Source: an uncultured Clostridia bacterium (GTDB taxonomy: Bacteria; Bacillota; Clostridia; Christensenellales; Borkfalkiaceae). Taken from it: a DNA stretch of 64,000 bases. Where the stretch lies: positions 1-64,000 of the forward strand of contig CANREM010000009.1 in NCBI GenBank assembly GCA_947629675.1, in the 5' to 3' direction. Made by a program: the position numbers and the translations under genes. The notes under the pieces are model-generated. The model was not told the DNA's origin. It saw only the letters and a list, made by a program, of their open reading frames with translations, and did not search any database. Numbering within the stretch: position 1 is the stretch's first letter; each line of letters begins with the position of its first letter. Positions 36,640 through 51,600 of this stretch are shown in pieces.

Positions 36640-39600
36640 TTAAACTCCATGTGTAGCAAAGCCTGTCGTTTCTCCTATGAGTGTGCCGTTCCATTTATAT
36701 TGTATATTGACATCACAGCATAGATAGCTCTTTCTATCCCAGCCTTGATTGGATAACGCATCTGTTGTAGCGCGTTCATTGTGTTCATTTACTTTTGTTC
36801 CATTACCTGTTCCACCTTGTTTACCATCGTTGTTCACATAATATGTAAAGGTCATATAGATAGAAATGAGATTGCTTTCCTTTGGCTCTCCAATCAATTC
36901 TCCGCCTGATAATATTTCCACTCTGGCATTATATTTATAACCCCAATCAAATTTCCTACTTGCACTACTTATGCTCACCTTCAATTCACTCAACCACATT
37001 GCATGAGCGCGGATAGGTTCTTCGGATGCCGTGATCTGCAACTTGTCGGGAAGTTTTTCCCACTTGCCGTCCGCATCCTTTGCATACCAGCCGAGGAATT
37101 TGTATGTGACGCCGTTGACCGTTGTTGCGCTGCCATCGGGGACGATGAGCGTGTGTTCGCTCGAATACTCGAAGGAATATTCCATCTTCGCGTCGAACCC
37201 ATAGACGGCGTCTTCGACGGTGATAGTGAAGCCAAGTTCGCTGTAATAGATAATTGTGTCCGGCTTGTACTGCACGATAAACGTTGCGCCGTATTCGCCG
37301 ATGAGTGCCGATTCCTCCGTCCAATAGCCGTTGCGCACTTCCGCTGCCTTCGGAAGATCGGTGGGAACGGCAAAGGTCTGGAGCTGCTTCCCCTCCTCGA
37401 CCGTATAGGACTTGAAGACCACACCGTTGGCGATAAATTCGATCGTGGAATAAGGACGCATCTTCGTCGTATAGGTGAACGACTTGCCGTCTGCGCTTGC
37501 CTTCCAAGCGTCGGAGAATTTGAAGTTGCTCGTGAATGTCACGGGGACGGGATCAAGCACGAAGGCCGGATAGATGTCCGCATTGCCCGTGATCGCCCTG
37601 TGCGGCCATTCGTATTTCCCCTCATTTTGCCGGCTGCCGTCCTGCGGGCAGGCAATCTTATTTTCTGCGGCGAGTTCATCGGCATAGACCGTGTTGTCAA
37701 ACTTGAGGTCGGCAACCGTGATGCCCCAATCGGAGAAGGCACTCATATCGTATCTGCCGTTATACCCCGTGCGCACGTCACTTACCGCCTTAACGACTTC
37801 TCCACCTTCATGATGATAGGTGACAGTGTAGGTTGCCATCGAAACGACATCCCCGCCATAGAACACGATGGAATCGGAACCGTATTTGAATTCCATGCGC
37901 ATGACGACGCCACCGTAGGTCGCACGCTCTGTCCAAACGAACGCGCCGAAAGTGCCGCTGTTCATCCCCGTCTGCGAGAAGCTGCCGACATTTGTGATCG
38001 GATCGCGGGTGACCGTGATATTCTGCTGGCCGCCGGGGGTATCGCTCGTACTGCCATCCCTGTTGAACAATACATAGTAGCCCGTGGTCGTAGGGGTCAT
38101 TTTGACTGCATCATAGATGTCGCCGCTCTTCGAACCGCTCGGAAGGCCGCCTGTGAGGGTGCCGCCGATATTGTACTGCGCACCGCCAAGCATGTTGTTC
38201 GTGTGGAAGCTCGTGATCTTGATATCGATATCCTCGATCCACATGGCGAAGATCTTGACAGTCGCCTGCGTCTTAAGATCGGTGTTGCGGAATCTCTCGA
38301 CATTGGTGATCGCAGTCCAATTCCCTGCATTGTCCTGATACCACCAACCAAGGCGGCGAAGGTCGGAGCGTTCTGTAAGGGTAAGCGTTTCTTCGGTGAT
38401 GTCGTAATCGCCTTCCATCTTCTTGACGGACTTATAGTATCCGTCGATATCGACCCCCATCCTGCCCGTAAAATCGTAGTCGCTATAGAGATGTACTTCG
38501 ACGGAGTTATCGATCCAATTCGCGAAGAGGACGTTCTGCTCATAGAAATCTTTGCTGTCACCCACTCGGAATTTGAAAATTTTACTGATGAGCCAATCGT
38601 TGATGACGGCGGGGTCGATCTTGATGCCCTGACCAAACCGCTCGGTGTAGTAGGCGTCGAAGTCAAATCCGCGCACATCCTCGCTCGCACCGAGGGTGAG
38701 CGGGTGCGGCGTGCCACCATAGACATAGGCATAGGTCTTTCTCCAATAGGAAGTCCCCTGAATGCCCTCGGAATCAAAGTTACCCTTGACTTCCTCAAAC
38801 CCATCGATACGCTTCAAGCTATATTCATGGATGTAGTAAGTGATGCCCGTGTATTTTGCATAGATCGTGTCGCCACCGAATGGCACGGTATAATCTTCGC
38901 TGAAATCCCAAACGCCCGTGTAGCCGTCTCTATTCGGGACCTTCGGAAGATTGGAGAGTTTATCGCCGGGGGTGAAGTCCTTGATCTCCACAACGATATC
39001 TTTCCCGCTTTCGCTGTCCTCCGCCTTGACGACGAAGCGAACATCCACGCCGCGCAGCTTCCAGACAGCATAGAGCGTGAGGTCATCGGAGGTCAGCGGG
39101 ACCTTCGTGTAGTGCGTCGACGTATCCTCCTTGGAGAGAGACCAACCGTTCAGAATATACCCTTCTGTTTCGACGTTGGCAGGAAGGGAAGTATCGCTGT
39201 CGTAGACATACTCGATGACTTTCTCGTAGTGGCCGTCAATGAGTGCAAAACCATCGATCGGCTGATCGCTCACAAGGGTGATGTGATAGGTGTTCGGCTC
39301 CCATATCGCATGGATGGTAACATTGCCTGCGATGGTGTGGCTCCCCTCTACGGCGGGAATATCCCAACCTTTGAAGGTGTAGCCTTCACGAATGGGGTCA
39401 ACAGGGTACTCTACTTTACCGCCAAAGTGCCCCGGTTTTTTTACAGCAGACTGTCCGTTGCCGAGATCGAAGGTGACCGTGTAGTCGATATACTCCCACT
39501 CTGCCCTGTATTCGACGGTAGGCTGATTGTAGAAGTCAAGGCCGCGGTGACTCTCGTTATGGAGCTTTTCGTTGGGGCAACGGAAGCCGATGATCTTTCC

Positions 39601-42600
39601 GACCTTCGTCGTGATATAAGGAAGGTCGATATAATTCTCGGAATCGTACGTCCAATGGAACAACTTGGTGTAAGCGTTCTGCGATGCATCCCACGAATAG
39701 CCCGCCGCCGCGAGTTGCTCCGGTGTGACCCCGTATGCTTCGACATCTTCAGGCTTGATGATGAAAGTAAGATCATAGACGTTGGCCTTCGGCCGGGCGT
39801 ATATGGTCATCTCTGACTTGAAAGCGGAAGTGTCGAAGGGTTCCCATTCGTATGTGTAGCCGTCCAGTGCGAGTTCGGGGTTCTTTTCGAGGAAATTCTT
39901 GATGGACGGATAGGAGAAGTTTGCATACAGTTCCTTCGTTGTGGGATCGAACACGATCTGTTGTTTACCGACTTCCTTGCCACCGAGGGAATAGACGACG
40001 GTCGCGAGTTGCCCCTCGAGATAGGTCGTTTCGAGCCAGTCAACGACTTTGAGTTTGTTCGCCATCGCCTGTTCGAGGATGTCGGCAATGCTCTCCGTCT
40101 TATCGTAGCAACCTTCATCGAATTTATACTCGGGGTTGCGGAGACGAAGGTCGGCATTGATGTTGACAACGCTTGCAATGGAGAAGTTCGGGATATTGAT
40201 GCTGCGAAGGACGCCCTTTTCCACGCCGAGATTGACGGTGATATCTTCGAAGCTATCACTATTGGTAAGCCCCGCGCCATTCAAAATAAGTTCATAGAGA
40301 AGATCCCCCTCCGCCGTTTCGCTCGGCTTATAGGTCGCACTCTTGATATATTTACTCAGAAGGTCGCCGAGATCAGAGGAAGCCGCCGTGCCGCCGCCCG
40401 TGCCGCCGCCAATGCTGCCCATGATAGTGGAAATGAGTTCTTCGCTCAGGTTGAACATGAAGCAGATGTTGTTCATCATGGTCGTAGTATCCTTCGCGAA
40501 GTTGGCAAGCGGCATTGCGCGATAGATGACTTCTTTCGGGATCAAATCCTTTGAGGTGCTGCCGTCGAAATATGTGGACTGCGTTCTGCGCAGATACATC
40601 ATTCCGTCTTTGATCGTGAGATCAAGTACGGTATCGCCTTTAATGATAACACTGCTTCCGGCAAGTCCCGCCAAGACGTTGCGAACGCCCGGATAGGAGA
40701 GTTTCGCATTCAGTGAGATCTGATTGTTTGCATCAAAGTTGACCGTGAGACCCACCACATTGATATTGATCGCCTCAAGTTCGATGCCAATGAGCGATAG
40801 GTCGAGGTGCAGGCTTCCATCGATATAGAACAGATCGTTGCGGACATATTCGTCCGTGCTGCCCGCGATGCCTTGCGTCACTTCGTCGAAGGTCGCCTTG
40901 TGCGTGGCGGTGCGGGCGAGGGCGAGAACGAGTTCGTCGACGCCCTCGATATCGAAGAAGCCCGTAAGATCTGTAGGCTTTTTCTCGGCGGATCCGACAC
41001 GGCTGAATTCGAAGGCGAGGTCGGAGGTCTTGGTGTAGGTCGCGTCGCCCGACTTCTCCTCCTCTTCCGTCGTGATGCCGAGAAGGGTGAGGTAGGAAGT
41101 ATCGCCATCCTTTTCCGACTTGAATTGGAGTTTGACATTGCCGAACTGCACGCCGAAGGCGTCCTCGGGGATCACCACGTTGTTTGCGATCGTGGCCGAA
41201 CTTTCCGTCTCGTCTGTATCCTTCAAGAGCATGTCGAGGATGGTGGGCACGAGGCTGACGCCCAAGCCCTTGAGGCGGGCGACCATGTCCTCATCAAGAA
41301 GGGGCTGGATGAGATATTGGTTGACATAGGTCACGGCGTCCATGCCGAGGATGGATGCCACACCCGAGAGAATGGTGAGGATCTCCTTTGCGGGGGCATA
41401 GAGCTTCAAAGGATTGTAGCCCTCGTTCCCCTCTCCGATCTGGGAGACGGAGACGAAGAAGTCAAGCTCTCCATCCGTCGCGCGTTCGAGATCACAGTCG
41501 GTGATGAAGATGTCGATGTAGAGGTTCTTGGGTGTGGTGTCGACGGGGGAACCGTTGACCATGGTCTGCTGCGTCCCCGCCTTGATGTAGAGATTGAAGT
41601 GCAAGAAGAAGTCCGTATTCACCTCGATGACGTTCTCATCCATGTCGAGCTTGATGGGGAAGGAGCCGCCCGAAGCGTATTGCATGTTGCCAGAGATATC
41701 GTAGACGAGGCCTTCGTTGCCTTCCGTTGTATACATGGCGGTGTTCGTGGACGTCACACTGCCGCCGATCGTGGCGGTGAGGTTGGAAGCGGACATAAGG
41801 GCGACCGCATCGCCCGCATAGCCGAGCATGTCGATGAAATCTCTGAGGTTGTAGAAGTCGCCTGCGATCTCGGGGAAATCTCCCGTGAAAACTGCCGTAT
41901 TCACGGTCGCAGAGAGAGTGGTTTTTGTCTCATCCCCGACGGTAAGCCCGAGGCCGAGGAGGCCGCGATCTTCAAATTTTGTCTCGTCGAAAAGCTCGAT
42001 CGTGAGCTTGCCGAGGGAGAAACCGAAGAGCTTCGTCCTTGCGTTTTCATCCGGTGTGAGGGCAGAGGACACAAGCTGCATGCCACCCATGTTCAGAACT
42101 TCCTTTGCGGAGACGGCCGCCGCCGCTGCATCCTTGCTCCCGCCGAGGAAGCCGATGAGATCATTGAGGACGTCGACGATGCCCTGCAAGCTGCCGACGA
42201 GGTCGTCGCGGCTGAAGGTGCCCGTAATGTTCTTCTTGATGTCGGCGATCGTCGCCTTCACGCGGGCGATGAGACCCTTGACGGCCTCGATGAGGTCGCC
42301 GATATCCGAGAAAGCAAATTCTACGCCGAAGCTACCGACCTTGAGTTTGGCCTTCTCCCCTATGATGAGAAGTTCGAGGTGGATATCGCCGAGCGAGGCC
42401 TTGAGGTAGAACTTCTTGTTTTCTTCCTTCCAGCTGAAGACGCCCTGCTCGATGGCGAGCTTCAATTCTCCGATCGTGAGGTCGCCCGAGAACTCGATTT
42501 CCTGCGCCTCGATGAGATCGACCACGCGCTTCACGATGGGCGTGATATCGTGATAGTCGCCCTCTGCGGGCTTTTCGAGCTGAGGTGCGCGGGTCGTCCC

Positions 42601-45600
42601 GTAGAGGTCGATGTGAAGCCCCGCCTTGTCGGGAAGGTCAAGCATGATCGAACCCTTCTCGATCGTAACAATTACGTCGCCGAGGTTGAAGTTGACGCCG
42701 AACGCTTTCAAAAGATCTGCGGTTGCAATGGTGACGGTGAGGGAATCGCTCTCGTCCACGGCGGCCGCAAGTTCCTCTTTAAGTTCAAACACTTTGCCGA
42801 AGTCAAGGGAAAGCAGTCTTTCGAGGGTATCCATGTCCGCGTCAGAGAGCGCGATCGGCGCGATCCTGCCCCTCGCCTCCTTTTTCGTCTTCTCATCCTT
42901 GATGATACGGATGACTTCGGAGACGTTCGCCATGAGCTTGACGTTTTCGCCCACTTTCACATAGATGAGAACGTCCTTCGTACTCGTTTCCGCGCCCTCT
43001 GTCTGATGCTCTTCGAGTACATAGATGAGGTCGAGGTTGAGGCTGCCATAGATGAGCGTCCCCTGTGCCATCGTGAAGTCCTTCTTGAATTTGAGGCTGA
43101 GGGTAAGAGGTTTACCGCCGATCGTGGCACGGATGTCCGCCTGCAAGGAGTTGGACGCGAGGATGTCCTTCACCATTTCGCCGTACTTTAATACGTCGAT
43201 ATACGTCGGGAGATCTTTGGTGTCTTCATCTGTGAGTGCAGTCTTATCGCTCTTGGAGAGGGAAACTTCGAGGGCGATATCCTTGCCCGAGGCAGAGGCA
43301 TCCGCCGAGACAGAGAAGACATTTTGGGAAATGGAGAGGCCGACGCTCTCGAGAGAGAACTTCTCGCCGAGGAGAGACTTCACCTTTTCGCCGAGGAGGT
43401 CCATGAGCTTTTCACCGCTCAGGGTGAGGGTGAGGACGCCGCCTTCCTCGGTGAGGGAGAAGGTATCGAAGCTCTCGAAGGAGAGCGTTTCCGCCTCGGA
43501 AATGACTGCAACGGCATAGCCGAGGGCAATCGTTTCGGACTTGCCTGCCTCTTTCCCTGTGACTTTTTGGAAGAGGCTCTTCAAAAGATTTAATATATTC
43601 TCCGTCTTTGCCTTGATCTTCACGCCGTCGAGGTCGAGATAGAGCCAGCCTTCCGTGTTGCCCTCTTCGCCTTCTTTCTTTTCATATATGAAGCTAAAGG
43701 TCTTCTCCTCGACGGAGCGATAGTTGAGCGTGATCTCGCCCTTCATGAAGGCGTTGCCCTTGATGACGTCGAGAGAAACATCGATCTTGAGATCGCCCGC
43801 CGAGATCGAGACGCCGATCGCCTTCGCCTCGGAGGAGAAGATGTCCTTCGCCCACTGCACATATTGCAGAACATCGGTGTAGCCCGCCTTCTCCTCGTCG
43901 GTCAGCGCAGTAAAGCCGTCTTTGCTACCCGTCGCAGTGATCGTTGCGCCGAGGACGGAGAGCGTGAGGCCGCCGTTTTGTTCCACTTCGACCGTAATAT
44001 TGCCGAGCTTGATGTCCTTGCCGAGAAGTTTTGCGAGAAGTTCCGTTCCCTTGACGGTGAGCGTGAGGGAATCCGCACCCTCCTTCCTTTCCTCCGCAAG
44101 TTCGAAGTAGTCGTCCAAGTTGAGAGAAAGGATGGTCTCGAGGATGCCGAGGATCTTATTCTTCTGATCCTCGGTGAGAGCGGCCTTAAGCGGTGTGCGG
44201 GCGGAGAGCCTGCGGCCGAGAGGCTCGCTCGAGCTGTTGTTCTTCGAGAATAGCCCCTTGACAAGATCGATAATAGCCTTTGCCTCTGCCTTGATCTTCG
44301 CGCCGTCGAGGTTGAGATAGATATAGCCGTCCTTGTCGTACACAATGCCGAGGGAAATTTTTGTCTCCCCTTTCGTGATGGTGATGTCCGCGCGAACCTG
44401 TGTATTCTTAATATTCTTAACATCGATGAAGAGGTCGCCTGCGATCGCGAAGTCCTTATCACTGTAATTGACTGTGATCTTGATGTAGTCTTGCTTGAAG
44501 ATGTTCACCACGCTGTCCACATAGGTGGAGAGGTCGGTATAGTCCGCTTCGTCCAATGTGATGGTGAGCCGGTCGCTTCTGCCCGAAACGGAGAGGTTCG
44601 CGCCGAGGATGGTAAGGGCAAGGCTATCCCTTTCAAGCTGAACGCCGATGTCGCCGAGCTTGAAGTCGCCGAGGGAGACCTTGAGCTTTTCGAGAAGCTG
44701 TGTGCCGTCCACAAGGATGGTGAGAACGTCTTCTTTTTCGCTCAAAGAGATGAGCTTGTTGAAATCGTCGAAGAGGCCTTCGAAGGCATCATCGGGTATT
44801 GTGATGTCGGAAAGTTCGTCCGTTCCCGAGACGCCGAGGTAACCGAGGATGAGGGCGACTGCCGAGGCGGTATTCGCCTTGAACTTGAAGTCGTCCTTCC
44901 CTTCTTCTCTTGCAAGAGTGAGATAGAGATACCCGTCCTTGTAGATGAGGTCGAGGTGCTTGTTTGCGCCCTTGTAGCCGAGGTTGAGGGCGGCGGTCGC
45001 CGTCTTGCTCTCGGTATCGAAGGAGACCTTCCCTTCGATCGTGAGATCGTTCTTCGCGTAAGAGATCGTGAGGTCGTATGCCTTGTTGCGGAAGAGCTCG
45101 ACGGCAAAGTCGACATACTTCACAAGGTCGATGTAGTCTTCCTTATCAGCAATGCCCTTAAAGTTATCGGTGCCAACTGCGGAAAGGGTTGCATCAATGG
45201 TAAACTTCTCCGCCACAACGGACAGGCCGAGGCTGTCCGTCGCGACTTCGAGCTGAATGCTGTCGAGCTTGAAGTCGGAGCCGAGGAGCTTCATGAGTTT
45301 TTCGCCGTTGACGGCAAGGGCGAGAACGTTGTTTTCGACATTCACGCCGAAGAGGTCTTTCTCGGCAAAGATTGCCGCAAGACGGAGCGCGTGCGCCGAG
45401 GCGGGTTCTTTATTCTTGAGTTTGTCGATGAGGGCCTGGATGTCCTCGATGCTCGCCTTGAGCTTGACGCCGCCAAGTTCGAGATAGAGGGTATTCTTGC
45501 CGTTTTCCTTCTCGTAGTAGAGCGTGAGCGTGAGAGACTTTTCGCCCACTCCCAAAGTGAGCGTGCCGCCCGCAAGGGTGCCGTCCGTCCTGATGTCGAT

Positions 45601-48600
45601 GTCGCCCGAGGCAGAGATCTCCGTCTCCCCCGCCTGCACGGTGAGCTTTTCGATATGGAGCTTCAAAATGTCAGACTTGAAGAGTTTGGAGATGTAGTCG
45701 ATATATTGGAGAATATCGGCGTACCCCGCCTTCTCCTCGTCGGTCAGCGCAGTAAAGCCGGTTTCCGAACCCGTCGCGGTGATCGTTGCGCCGAGGATGG
45801 AGAGCGTGAGACCGCCGTTTTGTTCCACTTCGACCGTAATATTGCCGAGCTTGATGTCCTTGCCGAGAAGTTTTGCGAGAAGTTCCGTTCCCTTGACGGT
45901 GAGCGTGAGGGAATCCGCGCCCTCCTTCCTTTCCTCTGCAAGTTCGAAGTAGTCGTCGAGGTTGAGGGAGAGAATGGTCTCGAGGATGTCGATGAGCTTG
46001 CTCTTCTGGTCCTCGGTGAGAGCGGCCTTAAGCGGCGTGCGGGCAGAGAGCCTGCGGCCGAGAGGCTCGCTCGGGCTGTCGTTCTTCGAGAATAGCCCCT
46101 TGACAAGATCGATAATCGCCTTTGCCTCTGCCTTGATCTTCGCACCGTCGAGGTTGAGATAGATATAGCCGTCCTTGTCGTAGGCGATGCCGAGGGAAAT
46201 TTTTGTCTCCCCTTTCGTGATGGTGATGTCCGCGCGAACCTGTGTATTCTTAATATTCTTAACATCGATGAAGAGGTCGCCTGCGATCGCGAAGTCCTTA
46301 TCACTGTAATTGACTGTGATCTTGATGTAGTCTTGCTTGAAGATGTTCACCACGCTGTCCACATAGGTGGAGAGGTCGGTATAGTCCGCTTCGTCCAATG
46401 TGATGGTGAGCCGGTCGCTTCTGCCCGAAACGGAGAGGTTCGCGCCGAGGATGGTAAGGGCAAGGCTATCCCTTTCAAGCTGAACGCCGATGTCGCCGAG
46501 CTTGAAGTCGCCGAGGGAGACCTTGAGCTTTTCGAGAAGCTGTGTGCCGTCCACAAGGATGGTGAGAACGTCTTCTTTTTCGCTCAAAGAGATGAGCTTG
46601 TTGAAATCGTCGAAGAGGCCTTCGAAGGCATCATCGGGTATTGTGATGTCGGAAAGTTCGTCCGTTCCCGAGACGCCGAGGTAACCGAGGATGAGGGCGA
46701 CTGCCGAGGCGGTATTCGCCTTGAACTTGAAGTCGTCCTTCCCTTCTTCTCTTGCAAGAGTGAGATAGAGATACCCGTCCTTGTAGATGAGGTCGAGGTG
46801 CTTGTTTGCGCCCTTGTAGCCGAGGTTGAGGGCGGCGGTCGCCGTCTTGCTCTCGGTATCGAAGGAGACCTTCCCTTCGATCGTGAGATCGTTCTTCGCG
46901 TAAGAGATCGTGAGGTCGTATGCCTTGTTGCGGAAGAGCTCGACGGCAAAGTCGACATACTTCACAAGGTCGATGTAGTCTTCCTTATCAGCAATGCCCT
47001 TAAAGTTATCGGTGCCAACTGCGGAAAGGGTTGCATCAATGGTAAACTTCTCCGCCACAACGGACAGGCCGAGGCTGTCCGTCGCGACTTCGAGCTGAAT
47101 GCTGTCGAGCTTGAAGTCGGAGCCGAGGAGCTTCATGAGTTTTTCGCCGTTGACGGCAAGGGCGAGAACGTTGTTTTCGACATTCACGCCGAAGAGGTCT
47201 TTCTCGGCAAAGATTGCCGCAAGACGGAGCGCGTGCGCCGCCGCGGGTTCTTTATTCTTGAGTTTGTCGATGAGGGTCTTGATGTCCTCGATGCTCGCCT
47301 TGAGCTTGACGCCGCCAAGTTCGAGATAGAGGGTATTCTTGCCGTTTTCTTTCTCGTAGTAGAGCGTGAGCGTGAGAGACTTTTCGCCCACTCCCAAAGT
47401 GAGCGTGCCGCCCGCGAGAGAGCCGTCCGTCTTGATGTCGATGTCGCCCGAAGCAGAGATCTCCGTCTCCCCTGCCTGCACGGTGAGCTTTTCGATATGG
47501 AGCTGCAAGATTTCAGACTTGAAGAGTTTGGAGATGTAGTCGATATATTGGAGAATATCGGCGTACCCCGCTTTCTCCTCGTCGGTCAGCGCAGTAAAGC
47601 CGTCTTTGCTACCCGTCGCAGTGATCGTTGCGCCGAGGACGGAGAGCGTGAGGCCGCCGTTTTGTTCCACTTCGACCGTAATATTGCCGAGCTTGATGTC
47701 CTTGCCGAGAAGTTTTGCGAGAAGTTCCGTTCCCTTGACGGTGAGCGTGAGGGAATCCGCACCCTCCTTCCTTTCCTCCGCAAGTTCGAAGTAGTCGTCC
47801 AAATTGAGCGAGAGAATGGTCTCGAGGATGTCGAGGATCTTATTCTTCTGCTCCTCCGTGAGCGCGGCCTTAAGCGGCGTGCGGGCAGAGAGCCTGCGGC
47901 CGAGAAGCTCGCCGCTGTCTTGCTCCGAATTGTCATTCTTTGAGAAGAGACCCTTGATGCGGTCGATGATCTGCTGCGCACTTGCCTTGATCTTCGCGCC
48001 ATCGAGGTTCAGATAGATATAGCCGTCCTTGTCGTAGGCGATGCCGAGCTTGATCGATGTCCCATCCTTCTCGATGGTGATGTCCGCACGGGCCTGCTTG
48101 CCCTTGACGTCGATGGAAATCTTGCCATTCACCTTGAACGGATCCGCCTCTTTCCCATAGGCAAGGCTCAAAGTGATGTAGTCCTGTTTGAAAACATTGA
48201 CGACGCTGTCGAGATAGCCCGAGAGGTCGGTGTAACCCGTCTTTTCCTCATCGGTGAGGGTGGAGAGCGTCGCGCCGCTTCCGTTCACTTCGACACTGAG
48301 TCCCTTGACGGAGGCATAGAGGAAGTTTTCTGCGATCTGCAGGTCCACTTCTCCGAGGTCGAGGTCGATGCCGAGTGCCTTCAGAAGGGCGGAACCGTCG
48401 AGAAGGACGGTGAGGATGCGTGCGTCCCCTTCCTCCGTCTCGTGAAGGGTGAGAAGCCCTTCGAGGCTCGTGTCGAGGACTCTGTCAAGCCCCTCTTCCC
48501 AAGTCGCGCCGTCCTCCGAGAGGCCGAGATAGCCCGCGAGAAGGGCGATTGCCCCCGCCGTCTTTGCCTTGAGATGATAGGAATTGCCGAGGGCGAGATA

Positions 48601-51600
48601 GAACCAGCCGTCCTCATAGGCGAAGGAGACCTCTTTCGCCGCCTCTTTATAGATGAGGATGAGACTGCCGCGGGCGAGTTTCTTTGCGGTGTCGAAGGAG
48701 ACGTCGGCGCGGACTTTGAGAGATGTCCCGTTATAGGAAGCCGTGACTTTATAGGTATTGTTGGCAAAGAGATCGAGGAGGTATTTCCCGTAAGTGACGA
48801 TATCGACATACCCCTCTGTGTTCTGCTTTTCGAACGCTTCGCCGCCGCGGACGGAGAGGGCGAGCTTTCCGTCCATGACATGGAGAGAGATGTGCCCTTC
48901 CGTATCCAAAGAAAGTGCCACATCGCCAAGGTCGAAAGAGAGTCCGAGGGCGGAAAGAAGCTGCGTCCCCTTCACCGTGAGGGTGAGGGTACTGTCCGCG
49001 CCGCTTTGCACCTCTGAAAGAGTAAAGAATTCGCCGAGGTCGAAGGAGAGCAATTTTTCGAGGACGGTAAGCCCTTCCTCTTCCTGCGTTTCCACGTCTG
49101 AAGCCCTGCCCCTTACGTTTGCGGGCTTTACTTTTTGGATGAGCGACTTGACAAGGTCCACCGCATCCGTGACGTTCGCCCGAAGTTTGACGCCGTCGAT
49201 GGCGAGATAGATGATGTTCTCTTCCTTCGTCCAAAGAAGGGAGATCGCATGTTCCGTCTTGCTCCCCTCTTTGTTCCGGTAGGCGAGGGTAAGGTCGCCC
49301 TGTGCGGCCGTGCCGTCGAGAAGAATGTCGATGGCACCCTGAAGCGAGATCTTTTCGCCTCCGTCGTAGCTGACGTTGACCGTGAGAGCCTTTGCATTTG
49401 CAAATGCAGCGACCGCGCCGAGGTAATCGGTGATGTCGAGGAACTGCCCGCTCGGCCCCTCGAAAGAGGAACCTGCCGCCGCCGTGAGAACGATCTTGCC
49501 GAGTTTGGCGGTCGCACCCTTCCCATCGACCGCAAGGCGGAGATCGCCGAGGTCGAGAGAGACGCCGAAGAGGGAGAGAAGTTTTCCGCTCGCAACCGTG
49601 ATATGCAGTGCGCCGTCCGATTCCCAAAGTTCGGGGATGAGTTCGGAGAAGTTTGCTCCGAGGAGTGCTTTGATGGCGTCGATCTCCTCGCCGCTGCTGC
49701 CGAGATCAAGGAGACCGCCGAGAAGCTCTGCCCCCTCCTCTACATTCACTTTGAGGCGGATATTATCTACGGCAAGGAAGATCTCCCCGCCTTCGTAGAA
49801 GATGTCCACGTCCTTCTGCTTGTTGCCGGAGATGAGAGAGAGGGTGGCGGCGACATTGAAGGATCTAAGGTCGATGTCCACCCTGCCCGCGATCCCGAGA
49901 CTGCCGATGGGAACATTCACATTGAGGGCAAGGTAGCCGCTTTGATAGATCTCCAGAATGGTCTTTGCATAGGGCACGATCTCGGAGTAGCCGTCGACGG
50001 AATATTCGAAAGCATTGCCCGCCTTGATCTCAGCCGAAACGCCGTCCGCCGTGAGGGTGATGCCTTTCTCTTCGATGGAGAGGGCAATATCGCCGAGGTC
50101 GAAGGAAAGCCCGAGGGCATGAAGAAGATCCGTCCCCGCGACCGTGAGGGTGAGGGTATCCTCCTTTGCGGAGAGCTTGACAAGTTCGGAGAAGTTAAGG
50201 GCGAAGAGGTCCGCAACGATCTTGAGAGCATCGCCGTCCCCGGAGGGGATCTCGACAAATTCCCGGACGAGTCCGATGGCATCCTTTACATTCGCCTTGA
50301 TGCGAAGGCCATCGACCGTGAGATAGAGTTCTCCGTCCGCATAGAGGACTTCGAGCGTTTTCGGAGTACCCATGTACGAGAGGGTGAACGTCCCTTTCGC
50401 GGCGAGTTTCTTCACATCGAGGGTGAGGCCGCCCGTCACGGAGAGCGTTTCGCCCGTGTAGGAGACCTCGGCCGCAAGGTAGCCGCCCGAGACAAGCTCT
50501 GCGATGCGTGCGGCGTAGGGAACGATGTCGGTATATCCTTCGGGCGTGAAGGTGAACGTCTCCCCCTTCTTCAGGGAAACGGTCACGCCGAGCGCGCCCA
50601 AAGAGAGCGTTTCGGGAGCGATCTCGAGGGAGACGTCGCCGAGCGCGAAGTCGATGCCGAGGGCACTCAAAATATTCGTCCCGCGCAGAAGGAGATGCAG
50701 TTTGCTCTCCTCCCCGGTGGCGATGACGTTTTGCGCAAATTCGGAGGAGAGGAGATTTCCGACCACATCCCCTATATCCAACGATAGCCCGCCTTCCGTG
50801 AGCGAGCTGAAATCGAGATATTTCGAAATGAGAGAACCTGCGTCGGAAATGCCCGCACGCAGTTTGATGCCGTCGAGGTCGAGATAGACCGTCCCCTCCT
50901 TATAGGCGAGAGAGACCTTCTTTTCCGCATTGTAAGCGGGGAGCTTCACGGCAATGTCTCCCTTCAAAGCGAACGGGGAGACGGCGATGTCGATGCCGCC
51001 TACGACCTGTACGCCGTGCCCTTCATAGCCGAGATCGGCGTGAAGCGCGGGCGAGGTGAAGAGATCGACAAGGCTTTGGATGTGCGGAACAAGTTCGATA
51101 TAGTCCGCCTTCTCCCCCTCCTTGAGGGCGGGGATGGCCTCGCCGCCGAAGGAGATATCCGCGCCGATCGCAAGCCCGTCGAGGTCGAGCGAGACGGCAG
51201 CATGGTCGAGGGTGACATTCTTTTCCTCGTCCACATTGAAGTAGAAGTCGATGGGGATCTCGTAGCCGAGAAGGGGCAGTCTGGAATGCAGTTCCGCCTT
51301 CCCGTCCTCTGCTTTGAATTCGCCGTTTGCGAGCGCGCCGAGAAGATCGTCGGTGTTGAGTCCGCCGCCCTCTTCCTCTTCTGCCTCCGCCGCAGGCTGT
51401 GCGGGCGTGAGGAGGGAGAGCAGCTCGGAGAGGGAGAGCGAGAGTTTGGCACCGCCGTAACTGATGTATGCCTTCCCCCCTTCCACCCAGAGGTTGAGTG
51501 CCCCAAGCCCGACGCGCGCCTCGATGGCACCGACGTCAAAGGCAGAAAGATCTGTCTTGCTCAGGTCCACAAAGGCGGTCCCCGCTGTCTGCTTTCCGCC

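Noticed and set aside
37003-50787. Long plus-strand ORFs (937, 794, 534, 536, 550 aa) opposite the giant gene
   Set aside because: They are exact antisense shadows of the repetitive coding strand with no RBS or domain signature, and they duplicate with the same 1,842-nt offset.
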